This document shows, one piece after another, positions 16,646-26,691 of a stretch of DNA of 64,000 nt. The DNA is taken from contig NZ_BSSQ01000010.1 of the NCBI RefSeq assembly GCF_030161375.1, positions 124,001-188,000 of the forward strand, written 5' to 3'. The first letter of the stretch is position 1, and the number at the start of each line of letters is the position of its first letter. The DNA comes from Paenibacillus glycanilyticus (GTDB lineage Bacteria; Bacillota; Bacilli; Paenibacillales; Paenibacillaceae). The position numbers and the translations under genes are program-made. The notes beneath the pieces are model-generated. The model had not been told where the DNA came from. It searched no databases and saw only the letters and a list, made by a program, of their open reading frames with translations.

Positions 16646-17971
16646 TTATTGTTTAATGACGGATTTATTAATGGCTGAAATCATATCTTGCGAATACTGG
16701 CGGTACAAGCCAAGACGCCAAAGCGCAGCGCCTTTCAATTGATATCGTTTGGCAAGGCCAAGCTTATCGTCAATCGACTCCGGTGTTTCTGCCCTCAGAT
16801 CGATCCCAAGCAGCAGCTTGGATTTCGGAACGCCGGCATTAATAGCCTGCTGAATAGCTTCATTCACTTTGTTGTTTGGCTCCGGCACTTGCGGCGCGGT
16901 TCCCGAAGGATTGTATTTGTAAGCCATCAGAATAAGATCATCGGCGAGTGATGCAAGCGTCTTGTAATCGTAACCTTTATAGGCGCTGTTAGGCGCATGG
17001 ACTACAAGAGACAAGGCAATCCCTTCCGGGAGTGCTTCCTTCAGCTGCTTCACGTAAGCATTTAAGAGCTTCTGCTGTTCGATCTTGTCCAGTTGAAAAC
17101 CTAGACCTTCGAAATCGAGAACAACCCCGCCAAAGCCGTAATCTCCAATGGCTTTCGTAATGCCGCTAATGGAATTCGCGCGGAGCGTGTCGCTGCTCAT
17201 CATGTTCGTCAATTCGTTTTGTCCGTCCAAGGAATACACCATCAGATAAGGCTTAATCGACTTGGCAGCGGCATCACCGACAAGCGACTGAGGCGTAACC
17301 TCGCCGTTTGGCTGCGGAACGCGGTACTCCGAACCTTCAAGCGTAAAGTTGCCGTTGCGGTCAATCCGGCTCCAGCCGAAAGCTACCGAGTTGGCGTTAT
17401 CGACAAGATCGCGTTCGGCATACGAAGACAAAGCGTAAAACGTACGCAGATGCATCGCTTTTTGCGGCGATTTGATGGATACGGTATTGGTTGATTGGCT
17501 CCAGCCGACTTGCGCGCCAAATTGCGTGCTGAAAAAGCTCAGCGGAATCAGTACCCGGTTATTTCTCATCATTGGAGCTGCCGGCAACTTCACGTTATCG
17601 CCGTTCACAACGGCCATGCTGCTGCCGATCTTCATCGATAGCGTAATCGCCTTGCCCTGCTTGGTACCCTCTGCGGTTACCGTCTGCGTCTGCTCGCTCC
17701 ATACCACCTTCTGCAGACCAAGCGCTTCGCCAATCGTACGGAACGGCACAAAGGTAACGCCTTTGACAATAATAGGCGGACTGTCAAAAGGCAGCTCTAC
17801 ATCATCTAATAGAATAGTTGTTTTGGCAGGAACAGCCGTTGTTGATGCCGTCGTCACGACAGCTGCCGCGTCCGCTTGGCTTTCCTGTATGCCGCTTGTT
17901 AACAAGGCAAGCGCTAGAACAGCTGCGGCTGATTTAATTCCCCATTGGTTCATCTCGTTATGTCCTCCCAT
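16646..17971 (-). CDS. Secreted stalk-domain protein with GH18-like glycosidase domain
   Basis: 441 residues. A signal peptide ends near QADAAA (about 35). Residues 55-170 are a copper-amine-oxidase-N-terminal-like 'stalk' domain (VPFRTIGEALGLQKVVW, NNRVLIPLSFF, GAQVGWSQSTNTV), common on Paenibacillus surface proteins. Residues 175-440 resemble GH18 barrels of the spore-cortex SleL type, with GFGGVVLDFEGLG placing the catalytic acid at Glu288 and LADDLILMAYKY on the next strand. It probably cleaves N-acetylglucosamine linkages in peptidoglycan or chitin. GGAGG precedes ATG 17971; an inner ATG at 17953 would give the more usual leader MNQWGIKSAAAV. Confidence 0.82.
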   Translation of the reverse strand: MGGHNEMNQWGIKSAAAVLALALLTSGIQESQADAAAVVTTASTTAVPAKTTILLDDVELPFDSPPIIVKGVTFVPFRTIGEALGLQKVVWSEQTQTVTAEGTKQGKAITLSMKIGSSMAVVNGDNVKLPAAPMMRNNRVLIPLSFFSTQFGAQVGWSQSTNTVSIKSPQKAMHLRTFYALSSYAERDLVDNANSVAFGWSRIDRNGNFTLEGSEYRVPQPNGEVTPQSLVGDAAAKSIKPYLMVYSLDGQNELTNMMSSDTLRANSISGITKAIGDYGFGGVVLDFEGLGFQLDKIEQQKLLNAYVKQLKEALPEGIALSLVVHAPNSAYKGYDYKTLASLADDLILMAYKYNPSGTAPQVPEPNNKVNEAIQQAINAGVPKSKLLLGIDLRAETPESIDDKLGLAKRYQLKGAALWRLGLYRQYSQDMISAINKSVIKQ

Positions 17972-18078
17972 GCTTCCTCCTAATCTACTAACAAGTGGAA
18001 GTTCAGCACTGTCCTAGTATATCAATGTTTACTAGAGATCACAAATGATAGAACAGTCACGAGAGAATGACGGATTGG

Positions 18079-18127
18079 AAAAAAAGAGGTGCCCCTCCGT
18101 CATTTTCATGACTTATGGGACACCTTC
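18079..18127 (-). terminator. Terminator of the ABC exporter operon
   Basis: AGGTGTCCC pairs with GGGGCACCT across a loop, followed on the minus strand by seven T, directly after the stop at 18133. Confidence 0.7.
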
Positions 18128-18132
18128 AAGTT

Positions 18133-19980
18133 TCATACATTCAAATTTCGGTGCATGTTGTAATAGATGCCTTCCAGTTGCATTAAATCTTGATGCGATC
18201 CTTGTTCGGCAACCATCCCTTTGTCAATAACGAGAATCGTATCCGCATTCTGAATCGTCGACAGCCGGTGAGCAATGACAAAGCTGGTTCGACCTTCCAT
18301 CATTTGCAGCATCGCTTCTTGAATCCGGAGCTCGGTTCGAGTATCGATGCTGCTAGTTGCTTCATCGAGGATGAGGATCGAAGGCTCCGCAAGAATCGCC
18401 CTGGCAATCGCAAGCAGCTGCCGCTGGCCTTGGCTGAGATTGCCGCCGTTCTCCGTAAGCGGGGTATCGTACTGCTGGGGAAGCCGCCGGATGAATCCAT
18501 CCGCTCCTGCCATCCGCGCCGCTCTACGCACCTCTTCGTCGGATGCTTCCGGCTTGCCGTATTTCAAATTATCTTTCACCGTGCCGGAGAATAGATACGT
18601 ATCCTGCAAGACGATGCCAAAAGTCCGGCGAAGGCTGTCTCTTGTATATTGGCGTATATCCCTGCCGTCAATTAGAATCCGCCCGCCTGTAACATCATAG
18701 AATCGGCTAAGCATATTAATGACGGTCGTCTTGCCCGCGCCTGTTGGTCCAACTAAAGCCGTGCTGCTGCCCGCTTCAGCCGTGAAGCTGATTCCTTTCA
18801 GAATCTGCACGTCGCTGCGGTAGCCGAACTGAACATTGTCGAACACAACCTCGCCTTTCGGATGGATCAGCTCGACCGCATCCGGCGCATCCTCGGGCTC
18901 TTCTTTCTCGTCCAGCACTTCAAATACACGCTCCGCGCCCGCGATCCCGGATTGAAGAATGTTGTACGTATTGGCCAAATCCATCAGCGGCCGTACAAAT
19001 TGCCTGGAATAGCTGAGAAAGCTGGCAATGACGCCAACGGTGATCATTCCTTTTACCGCCATCATTCCTCCGCAAATCGCTACCGCCGCAAAGCCGATAT
19101 TGTTAATTACCGCGAGCAGCGGCATCATAAAGCCGGACCAGATTTGCGCGTTGGTGCTGACTTTGCACAATTCATCGTTATCCTTGCGGAAATCAGCGAT
19201 CGAGGTCGCTTCATAGTTGAACGCTTTAACGACCTGGAACCCGGTAATGGTCTCTTCAATCTGGCCGTTCAGCCGGCCAAGCTGAGCTTGCTGATTCTTA
19301 AACAACGCACTTGTGCGCTTCGTAATCGTTCTGGCTAGCATATACACTAGGGGGACGGTAATCAAGCTGGCTAACGTAAGCAGCGGACTGAGCACAAGCA
19401 TCATAATAAGCGAACCAAGCAAAGCAATGGATCCGCTCATCAGCTGGGCTGCCGTCTGAGAGACTGACGTACTGACGTTATCGATGTCATTGGACAAACG
19501 GCTCATCAATTCTCCGTGCCTGCGGGTGTCGAAATAGACGAGCGGCAGCTTCTGCAGCTTCGCGAATAACGAGCGCCGCAAATGGCTAACGATTCGCTGG
19601 GAGATGCCTGCCATCAACCATCCCTGCAGGAAGGACAGAGACGCATCAGACATATACGCGGCTAATAGCGCAATTAATACGATATGCAGCAGTTTGAAAT
19701 CAACGGCACCTGGGCCTCCCGCCATTGCGTTGACTGCTACGCCAATTAAATAAGGTCCTAACAGCATAATGGCCGAATCAATGAGAATAAACCCAAATAC
19801 GATGGCAAGATGCTTCCGTTCTCCGCTTAAGTAACCCCATAACCGCATCATGGTAGCTTTGAAGTTTTTGGGCTTTTGCTTGGGTCCCCCGCGGCCGCCA
19901 AACCCGCCGCCTGGACGACCCGCCATCGGCATCGCCACTTCGGGGCGCGCGTTTCCGCTTGTTCCGTTAGGCTGAGGCAT
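18133..19980 (-). CDS. ABC exporter half-transporter, canonical ATPase subunit
   Basis: Start set at ATG 19980, which has a perfect AGGAGGTG eight bases upstream; 615 residues. A Gly/Arg-rich N-terminal tail (GGGFGGRGGPKQKPK) precedes six membrane helices (about 55-335). The nucleotide-binding domain has Walker A GPTGAGKTT, signature NLSQGQRQ, Walker B ILILDEATSS with the catalytic Glu, and the H-loop VIAHRLSTI. It overlaps the upstream half-transporter gene by 14 bases. The partner has a degenerate ATP site, so the pair should form an asymmetric type IV exporter of the BmrCD/YfiBC kind, exporting drugs, lipids or peptides. Confidence 0.9.
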   Translation of the reverse strand: MPQPNGTSGNARPEVAMPMAGRPGGGFGGRGGPKQKPKNFKATMMRLWGYLSGERKHLAIVFGFILIDSAIMLLGPYLIGVAVNAMAGGPGAVDFKLLHIVLIALLAAYMSDASLSFLQGWLMAGISQRIVSHLRRSLFAKLQKLPLVYFDTRRHGELMSRLSNDIDNVSTSVSQTAAQLMSGSIALLGSLIMMLVLSPLLTLASLITVPLVYMLARTITKRTSALFKNQQAQLGRLNGQIEETITGFQVVKAFNYEATSIADFRKDNDELCKVSTNAQIWSGFMMPLLAVINNIGFAAVAICGGMMAVKGMITVGVIASFLSYSRQFVRPLMDLANTYNILQSGIAGAERVFEVLDEKEEPEDAPDAVELIHPKGEVVFDNVQFGYRSDVQILKGISFTAEAGSSTALVGPTGAGKTTVINMLSRFYDVTGGRILIDGRDIRQYTRDSLRRTFGIVLQDTYLFSGTVKDNLKYGKPEASDEEVRRAARMAGADGFIRRLPQQYDTPLTENGGNLSQGQRQLLAIARAILAEPSILILDEATSSIDTRTELRIQEAMLQMMEGRTSFVIAHRLSTIQNADTILVIDKGMVAEQGSHQDLMQLEGIYYNMHRNLNV

Positions 19981-21709
19981 GACTGTCCACCTCCTTGCCG
20001 ATTTGCGAGCGATAGATCTCCTGATAGACCTGGCATTCTTGAAGCAGACTGTCATGGCTGCCCATTCCGACGATTTCACCGTCATCCATAACGATGATCG
20101 TACCCGCGTCCTTCACGGACGAGATTCTCTGCGCAATGAGCAGCGTGGTCACTCCTATCGCGAATTGGCTGATCGCCTGCTTAATATTCGCTTCCGTCGC
20201 GCTGTCCAGCGCGCTGGTACTGTCATCTAGAATGAGAATATCCGGCTTGCGGACAAGCGCCCTTGCAATGGAGACCCGTTGCTTCTGACCGCCGGAGAAG
20301 TTAACGCCGCCTTGTCCAATCATCGTATCGTACTGTTCCGGCAGTTCGGAAATAAAAGCGTGCGCGGAAGCCATTCGAGCTGCTTCCACCACTTCGTCCA
20401 GCGTTGCATCCTGTTTGCCAATCCGGATATTGTCGATGACGGGACCGGTAAACAAAATGGATTTTTGCGGGACGATGGCGATTTTCTCTCTAAGCTCGTG
20501 CATGTCCAGCTCCCTGACGTCGATGCCGCTAATCTTGATCGAACCGCTCGTTACGTCATAGAAACGCGGGATCAGATTAACGAGCGTGCTTTTGCCGGAG
20601 CCGGTAGAACCGATGATGGCGACTGTCTCGCCAGGCTGGCAGCTGAAGCTGACCGATTTGAGAACAGGTTCCCCTCCCAAACCCTCGTAGGAGAAACTAA
20701 CCTTGTCGAATTCGATCGAACCTTTCTCTTTAAGCACTTTCACCGGTTTCTTAAAATCCGTCATCGGATTGGTCTCGGCAAGCACCTGAATAATCCGTCC
20801 GCCCGAAGCTTTCGCCCGCACGAACATGTTGAAGATCATCGTCATTGTCGTCAGCGAGAACAAAATCTGCGTCATGTAATTAACGAAAGCGATAATATGG
20901 CCCACTTGCGTATGACCGTTGTCCACACGGATCCCGCCAAGCCAAATAACCGCCACGATCCCGATGTTCATCGTTAATGTAACCGTCGGGCTAAATACCG
21001 CCATGACGCGCTGGGCAGAGATTGAACGGGCCTCATATTGCTTGTTGATGCCGTTAAACTTATCGACCTCGAGATCGAAGCGATTGAAGGCTTTGACAAC
21101 CCGCACTCCCGACAAATATTCGCGCATGACGCCATTAAGCCGGTCGAGGGCGTTCTGTACCTTTACGAACAAAGGTAAACCTACTCTCATATTGAGTACG
21201 ATCATTAAGCCAACGAGCGGAATGGCACACATCAAGACGATCGATAAATACGGATTTAGCCGGAAGGCCATAATAAAGCCCCCGATGCAAAGCATCGGTG
21301 CTTTAACAAAAATCCGCATCATGCCGTTCACGAAGTTCTGCACCTGCGTGACGTCGTTCGTCAATCTGGTAACAAGCGACGCCCGGTCGAAGCGGTCAAC
21401 GCTTTCGAAGCTTAAACCTTGAATTTTCTCGTATAAATCCTGTCTAAGCTCGGCGCCAAAACGCTGCGATACGATGCTTGAGACGATATTGCGGCCCGAT
21501 GCCGCAAGCGCGCCTCCGAGCGTAATAAGAAGCATCCAACCTCCGAAGTGGAGCACCTTATCCATCTGCTTGCTCGCAACGCCTTCGTCAACGATATGCG
21601 ACATCATCGTTGGCTGCAGCAAGTCCGCTAAAGCTTCGACGCTGACCAGCAGGACGGAAACGGTGAACAGGAGGCCGTATTTCCGAACGTATTTCATCAT
21701 GTGCTGCAC
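19967..21709 (-). CDS. ABC exporter half-transporter, degenerate ATPase subunit
   Basis: The likely start is GTG 21709 (GGGG eight bases upstream); the longer ATG at 21748 has no ribosome binding site. About 580 residues: six membrane helices, then an ATPase domain with Walker A GSTGSGKST and signature NFSGGQKQR. Walker B reads ILILDDSTSA, with Asp in place of the catalytic Glu, and the H-loop is LIAQRISS, with Gln for His. These are the hallmarks of the degenerate half of a heterodimeric exporter. The canonical partner follows with a 14-base overlap. Confidence 0.88.
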   Translation of the reverse strand: MQHMMKYVRKYGLLFTVSVLLVSVEALADLLQPTMMSHIVDEGVASKQMDKVLHFGGWMLLITLGGALAASGRNIVSSIVSQRFGAELRQDLYEKIQGLSFESVDRFDRASLVTRLTNDVTQVQNFVNGMMRIFVKAPMLCIGGFIMAFRLNPYLSIVLMCAIPLVGLMIVLNMRVGLPLFVKVQNALDRLNGVMREYLSGVRVVKAFNRFDLEVDKFNGINKQYEARSISAQRVMAVFSPTVTLTMNIGIVAVIWLGGIRVDNGHTQVGHIIAFVNYMTQILFSLTTMTMIFNMFVRAKASGGRIIQVLAETNPMTDFKKPVKVLKEKGSIEFDKVSFSYEGLGGEPVLKSVSFSCQPGETVAIIGSTGSGKSTLVNLIPRFYDVTSGSIKISGIDVRELDMHELREKIAIVPQKSILFTGPVIDNIRIGKQDATLDEVVEAARMASAHAFISELPEQYDTMIGQGGVNFSGGQKQRVSIARALVRKPDILILDDSTSALDSATEANIKQAISQFAIGVTTLLIAQRISSVKDAGTIIVMDDGEIVGMGSHDSLLQECQVYQEIYRSQIGKEVDSHASA

Positions 21710-21770
21710 GTACAGATCCCCTTTCCCATAAGCAATAACGACAACCATATTGGGTTAGCGATAGATAGCC

Positions 21771-24700
21771 TCACTTCAACTGGCTCTGCCATAATACAAG
21801 CGACTTCTGATCGGCTTCCGCGCCAATGGTCTTCAGAAGTTCACCTTCTTGCGTAGACGCCACTGCCAAGCCGTTCCACTTCTCCACCACGATTTTGGAC
21901 AGCTGCTGGCGACGCAGCAACGTAACAAAAATCCATTTGAGGTCTTCCGCCGAAGCTCCTCGCTCAGAATCTTCGACCGGTTCCATCGTATGGATTCGTT
22001 TCCCGTTGTTCTCAATCCAGTAAAGCCATTGGTCGCCCCGCAAGACAAGAAAATGCCCCGCTTTGCGCGCAAAGCCGCATTCCTGCCCGGAAGGCCAGTC
22101 GAGCAGAAGGCCAAACGGATTGGCCGGATCTACAGCCGATAGCAGCGTCAGCGTATCTTGTATGCCTGACCCGGCAAGAAACGGCTTGCGGATGGCGTCC
22201 GCCATGTCAGGCGTCGTAAATTGCATCGTAATCGAGCCGTCGATGAACAAACCGCGGGTGAGCGTCCCCCATTCCTCCAGCCTCCGCAATACCGGCTGCA
22301 GTTGGTCCCAGCCGTATGGCGTGACGGAAGAGGTCAGCTCTTTTGTGATAATTCCGTACGTATCCAGCAAATGGCGGATCCAATACATTTCCGGAGGATC
22401 CGATGCTTGTTGATCCGAAGCCTCCTCTGCCAGGCTACCGGTCCAATACCATCTGCCAAGCCCCGAGCCGGTCTTGGCGTAGTCCTTGCCCTTCTTCATC
22501 GTTAACAGACGGAGCGGTGCGAACTGGTCATTGGATGCATGGCCTTCCCACGCCAAATCAAGCAGCGCAGATAACAGTTCCGTCGGCAGCTTGCCGGTAT
22601 CGCGCGATAGCCGGGTCAGGAAGCTGGCGCCGCTGCGCTTCAGCAGCTCCAGGAGTTCGGGATGCGAAGGCGGTTTGGCCTGGATGTCCGCGAGAAGAGG
22701 CTCGTAGATGGAACGGCTTCCGGCGAGGAAGAAAGCGACTTTGCCTTCTTTTTCTTCCGGTTGCTTCTTGCCAAGCCATAAAATTTCTCCGGTAGCACAG
22801 AGCTGATCAAGATCTTCCTTCCGGTAATCCGCGATACGCGTCCGGAATATAATCGATTCCCAATGCGATATCGGCAGAAAAAGCCCTTGGAGACGTTCGA
22901 TGACCAGCTTCAATCCTTCGCTGCCGCGGAGCTGTGCTCCTTGCAGCGCATGTTGCCGAAGCGCGATCTGCGCGCACCACCGTATAGGGGAAGCCGCCTG
23001 CACCTGCTTGCGCGCTTCGCCTATGGACAACCGGATCATGCGCTCGGCGGCACGACGGCTTGACCAAATCCGCTCGTCCTGCGTTGCAGCGAATGGGGCT
23101 TGCTCAAGACTGCCCTCTTCTCTCAGCTTGTCGATCAGCCTTCTCGCTTCGAGCAGCGTAAGCTGCGGATAACGTTCGCATAGTTCCAGCTCCGTGAAGG
23201 AAAGCCGGTTATCCGCAAACCGCCGGATAATAAAGGATGCCGCTTCATCCGATTGAGGGAAGCCTTCATAGATTTCCAGTTCATCGCGGCAGATCCATCT
23301 CGATTCCTCTTCCGGAGTGTCCGCCGAAGGCCGGAATACCGCGAGTTCTCCAGCTCGAAGGAGCTCTTCGGCCCATCCTACGGCTCGCGTATCCGACAGC
23401 TGAATCAATTCATCCGCCGCCAGATCGCCGCGTCGCTTGAGCAGACGAACCACGTCACCCGCTTCGCGAAGCTCGGCGAATGGCTCCGATAATCGCTGCT
23501 TCTCCGCTTCGATTACCTGCTCGGGTATGGCACTCCGAAGCGCCTGCTCGCCAAATAACCGGCCGGCCAACTCCTTGCTGACGTTCATAAGCTGCATCTG
23601 AATGGCCGGATCAAGCCCGTCACCTTCATAGATGCGCATATTGACATAATCGGCGAGAAACTGGGTAGCCATCGGGGAGGGGAATTCCGTCTCTTTCACT
23701 ACGACCTGAATTTCACCCGTTTGAATGGCGGTTAAGAGTGAACGAACTTCTTCGAGCGATAAATACTCGTGCAGGCAAACCTTCATCGCTTCCGTCAAAT
23801 AGGGAAAATGCTCCGCGTAAGGCAGTGCCGAACGCAGCAGCTCTTCGCTTCTTAGCCGTTTCTGCCATAACGGCGTTCGGCCGAAGTTTCGGGATAATAG
23901 CAGCGAAGTTTCGGCAATATGCCGGAAGGCAATCGCAAGCAGCGGCGATCCCGTAATCGCTTCGGTAAGCAGAGCTTCGACATTCGCCGGCGTGACTTGC
24001 CAAATCGTTTGCAGCCAGGAGGAATCCCATTCCGGCAGAACAAATTCAATGCCGTTGTCTTTGGCATTGCCATATAGCCGGTAAGGAAGCAGCAGCTCGA
24101 ACTGCCGTTCAATCGCTAGCAGCCAAGTCCGGTTAACCCGTCTGCCAAACGGATTATGCATAATAACATGCGTCTGGTTCATCAGATCGCGGTACGTCTC
24201 GATCACGATCCGTTTATCCGTCGGCAACTCGCATGCCGATTGTTGGGAACGAATGAGCGACAACAGCTGCTCTGCCGTGTAATCATCCATCCGGTATTGC
24301 CCGGTTAACCAATCGATCAACTGTTCTTCTTCCCCCTGTTGAAGGCGCTGGTCAATCTCCGCGATAAATGCCCCGACCTTCATGCCCAGCGAATAGGTTC
24401 TTCCTATCCCTTCAGCACGCCAAAACGGGATCTCGCTAAAGCGATTGCCAGCTTCGGAGACGTAGACCCGGTCCTTGTCGATCCGTCGGATCATCCAGCC
24501 GTTCATGCCGAGCTGGAATACATCGCCCACCCGGCTTTCCTGTACAAACTCCTCGTCCAGCTCTCCCAGATGGACGCGGCTGTCTACATGATGCACCGGG
24601 TATGCGGAGCTTGACGGGATTGTTCCGGCGCCGGTTAACGCGCCGATCATCGTGTTCCGCCGCTTCACGAGTTGATCCGTGTCGCGGTTCCAATCCAGCA

Positions 24701-26168
24701 GCGGCCGCATAAACGGGTAGAACCCGGCCAGCACCTGCAGCATGGCCCGAAGCTGACCGATCGGGAAGCTTCGGTAGCTGTCGCTTCGGGCGATCAGCCG
24801 ATGCAGATCGCCCACCGCGATGTCCCCCGCCGCAACGATGGATATCGTCTGCTGCGAGAGGACATCCAGCCGATCCCGCGGGATCCGGATCGGCTCAATA
24901 TCCCGCTCGGCAATCAACTTGCCGAGCACCGCCATCTCCGGCAGCACGCCCCGCTGCCGGGCAACCATCGCGCCGCGGCTGGCGCTGCCGACGGCGTGGC
25001 CCGCCCGGCCGATCCGCTGAATGCCGGATGCGGCTTCAACGGGCGAATCCAGCTGAATAACCAGCTCGATATGCCCAACATCAATGCCAAGCTCGAGCGA
25101 TGAAGTAGCCACGATGCAGCGCAGCTCGCCTGCCTTCAGCATCCGTTCCACTTCAAGCCGCCGCTCCTTGGCAATGCTGCCATGATGGGCCCGCGCCATT
25201 TCGTAACCGGCATGGTCGTTCAGCCGCAGGCATAACCGCTCGCATAACCGGCGGCTGTTCACGAAAATAATAACCGATCGGCAATCGGACATAAGCGCAA
25301 ACAGCCTGTCCAGAATCGGCAGCCATACCGCATCGCGGGTCTGCATCGGCTGCGATTGATCGGGCATCGTAAGCGACACTTCGAGCTGCTTGCTCATATG
25401 GCTCTCCACGATCGTAACCGGACGCGGCGCATACGCTAGCGGATGAACGAATCCTTCTTCTTTTTCCGCTATGCGGCCATTCGCCAGTTCCTGCCATCCG
25501 CCCAAAAATCTGGCCACTCGCTCCAAAGGCTTTTGCGTGGCCGATACGCCGATCCTTTGAATCCGTCTGCCGCACAACACTTCTAGCCGTTCTAACGAAA
25601 GGGAAAGATGCGATCCTCTTTTGTCCGCGGCCAGATCATGAATCTCGTCAATGATCGCGTAAGAGACGGTCTTCAGCATGTCTCTGCCCTTCTCGGAGGT
25701 CAATAGAATATACAAAGATTCCGGCGTTGTTACGAGAATATCCGGCGGTTTCCGATACATAGCGGATCGAACGGAGCTGGTTGTATCCCCTGTCCGCACG
25801 CCGCTCCGTAGCCCCGGCCAGTTATGATCCGCGGAGGCAGCCCGCTTGTCTATCTGCTCGATAAAGGTCACCAGATGATCGTGTATGTCGTTGTTAAGCG
25901 CCTTCAGCGGCGTAATATAGAGCAGCCTTACGCCAGATTGGCGTTGCTGCTCTTTCATTCGCGCAATGCCATCCAGGCATGGCAATACGCCCGCTAGCGT
26001 TTTGCCTGAGCCGGTCGGAGCGGCAATCAGCGTGTTGTCGCCGGCTGAAATCGCTTTCCAAGCTTGCTTTTGGACATCCGTCGGTTCACCGAACGTTGCC
26101 TCGAACCATTCCGCCAGGGACGGGTGAAAAGGAGATAATGACGGGCTTAGCATCACTTTCAGCTCCAT
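21771..26168 (-). CDS. lhr: Lhr-type superfamily 2 ATP-dependent helicase
   Basis: 1465 residues, close to the ~1500 of large helicase-related proteins. Helicase core: motif I APTGSGKT, motif II DEIH within IIDEIHDLAADKRG, motif III SAT, motif V SLELGIDVG, motif VI QRIGRAGH. The typical Lhr core continues with a winged helix and a beta-barrel region (NPFGRRVNRTW), then a long C-terminal extension as in full-length bacterial Lhr. Lhr helicases unwind DNA and RNA:DNA hybrids and are tied to DNA repair. An alternative start ATG 26153 has GGAG at better spacing. The gene is divergent from the small membrane protein gene at 26359. Confidence 0.9.
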   Translation of the reverse strand: MELKVMLSPSLSPFHPSLAEWFEATFGEPTDVQKQAWKAISAGDNTLIAAPTGSGKTLAGVLPCLDGIARMKEQQRQSGVRLLYITPLKALNNDIHDHLVTFIEQIDKRAASADHNWPGLRSGVRTGDTTSSVRSAMYRKPPDILVTTPESLYILLTSEKGRDMLKTVSYAIIDEIHDLAADKRGSHLSLSLERLEVLCGRRIQRIGVSATQKPLERVARFLGGWQELANGRIAEKEEGFVHPLAYAPRPVTIVESHMSKQLEVSLTMPDQSQPMQTRDAVWLPILDRLFALMSDCRSVIIFVNSRRLCERLCLRLNDHAGYEMARAHHGSIAKERRLEVERMLKAGELRCIVATSSLELGIDVGHIELVIQLDSPVEAASGIQRIGRAGHAVGSASRGAMVARQRGVLPEMAVLGKLIAERDIEPIRIPRDRLDVLSQQTISIVAAGDIAVGDLHRLIARSDSYRSFPIGQLRAMLQVLAGFYPFMRPLLDWNRDTDQLVKRRNTMIGALTGAGTIPSSSAYPVHHVDSRVHLGELDEEFVQESRVGDVFQLGMNGWMIRRIDKDRVYVSEAGNRFSEIPFWRAEGIGRTYSLGMKVGAFIAEIDQRLQQGEEEQLIDWLTGQYRMDDYTAEQLLSLIRSQQSACELPTDKRIVIETYRDLMNQTHVIMHNPFGRRVNRTWLLAIERQFELLLPYRLYGNAKDNGIEFVLPEWDSSWLQTIWQVTPANVEALLTEAITGSPLLAIAFRHIAETSLLLSRNFGRTPLWQKRLRSEELLRSALPYAEHFPYLTEAMKVCLHEYLSLEEVRSLLTAIQTGEIQVVVKETEFPSPMATQFLADYVNMRIYEGDGLDPAIQMQLMNVSKELAGRLFGEQALRSAIPEQVIEAEKQRLSEPFAELREAGDVVRLLKRRGDLAADELIQLSDTRAVGWAEELLRAGELAVFRPSADTPEEESRWICRDELEIYEGFPQSDEAASFIIRRFADNRLSFTELELCERYPQLTLLEARRLIDKLREEGSLEQAPFAATQDERIWSSRRAAERMIRLSIGEARKQVQAASPIRWCAQIALRQHALQGAQLRGSEGLKLVIERLQGLFLPISHWESIIFRTRIADYRKEDLDQLCATGEILWLGKKQPEEKEGKVAFFLAGSRSIYEPLLADIQAKPPSHPELLELLKRSGASFLTRLSRDTGKLPTELLSALLDLAWEGHASNDQFAPLRLLTMKKGKDYAKTGSGLGRWYWTGSLAEEASDQQASDPPEMYWIRHLLDTYGIITKELTSSVTPYGWDQLQPVLRRLEEWGTLTRGLFIDGSITMQFTTPDMADAIRKPFLAGSGIQDTLTLLSAVDPANPFGLLLDWPSGQECGFARKAGHFLVLRGDQWLYWIENNGKRIHTMEPVEDSERGASAEDLKWIFVTLLRRQQLSKIVVEKWNGLAVASTQEGELLKTIGAEADQKSLVLWQSQLK

Positions 26169-26358
26169 CTGATTAAAGTCGCGTTCATTTCTTTTACTAC
26201 TATATTATATCAGCACAAACAGACATTCGCCAAAACGAAAACAACGCATGGATCGTCCACAGAAACGTGTGGGACTCACCATGCGTTGGCTTGCTTATTC
26301 AAGATACAAAATGTATCATAATAATATAATATTCTTCCAAATAAAGGGATGTGCTGGA

Positions 26359-26691
26359 ATGTCCGTTGCAACCCGATTGCCTATTCGCAGCCTATTGATT
26401 GGCCTGTTATTATTCAGCCTAACTGATGCCATATTTACCGATATCGGAATACGGCTGGAGCTCATTACCGAACTGAATCCGTTTGTTTCTTGGCTGTATA
26501 ACTGGCATGCCATCGCCTATTACGGCATAAAGCTGATGTTTCCCGTATTGTTTATGCTTCTCTATCCGCGGTTAAGCTCACGCCTGTGGATCCGCTATTC
26601 CGCCGCTTTTCTGTTCCTGCTGTATCTCATCGTGAATCTTTATCACTTGGTGTGGGTAACGCTTGCCCTCGTCCATGGCCATTACGGATGA
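26359..26691 (+). CDS. DUF5658-like small membrane protein
   Basis: 110 residues from ATG 26359 (AAGGG ten bases upstream); the upstream frame is open but has no ribosome binding site. Three hydrophobic segments: about 11-30, 50-70 and 80-105. The pattern SLTDAIFTDIG followed by ELNPFVSWLY is what I recall of DUF5658, whose members are small uncharacterised membrane proteins. A TATAAT at 26325-26330 may be its -10 box. The last ten bases overlap the convergent WG-repeat gene. Confidence 0.65.
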   Translation: MSVATRLPIRSLLIGLLLFSLTDAIFTDIGIRLELITELNPFVSWLYNWHAIAYYGIKLMFPVLFMLLYPRLSSRLWIRYSAAFLFLLYLIVNLYHLVWVTLALVHGHYG

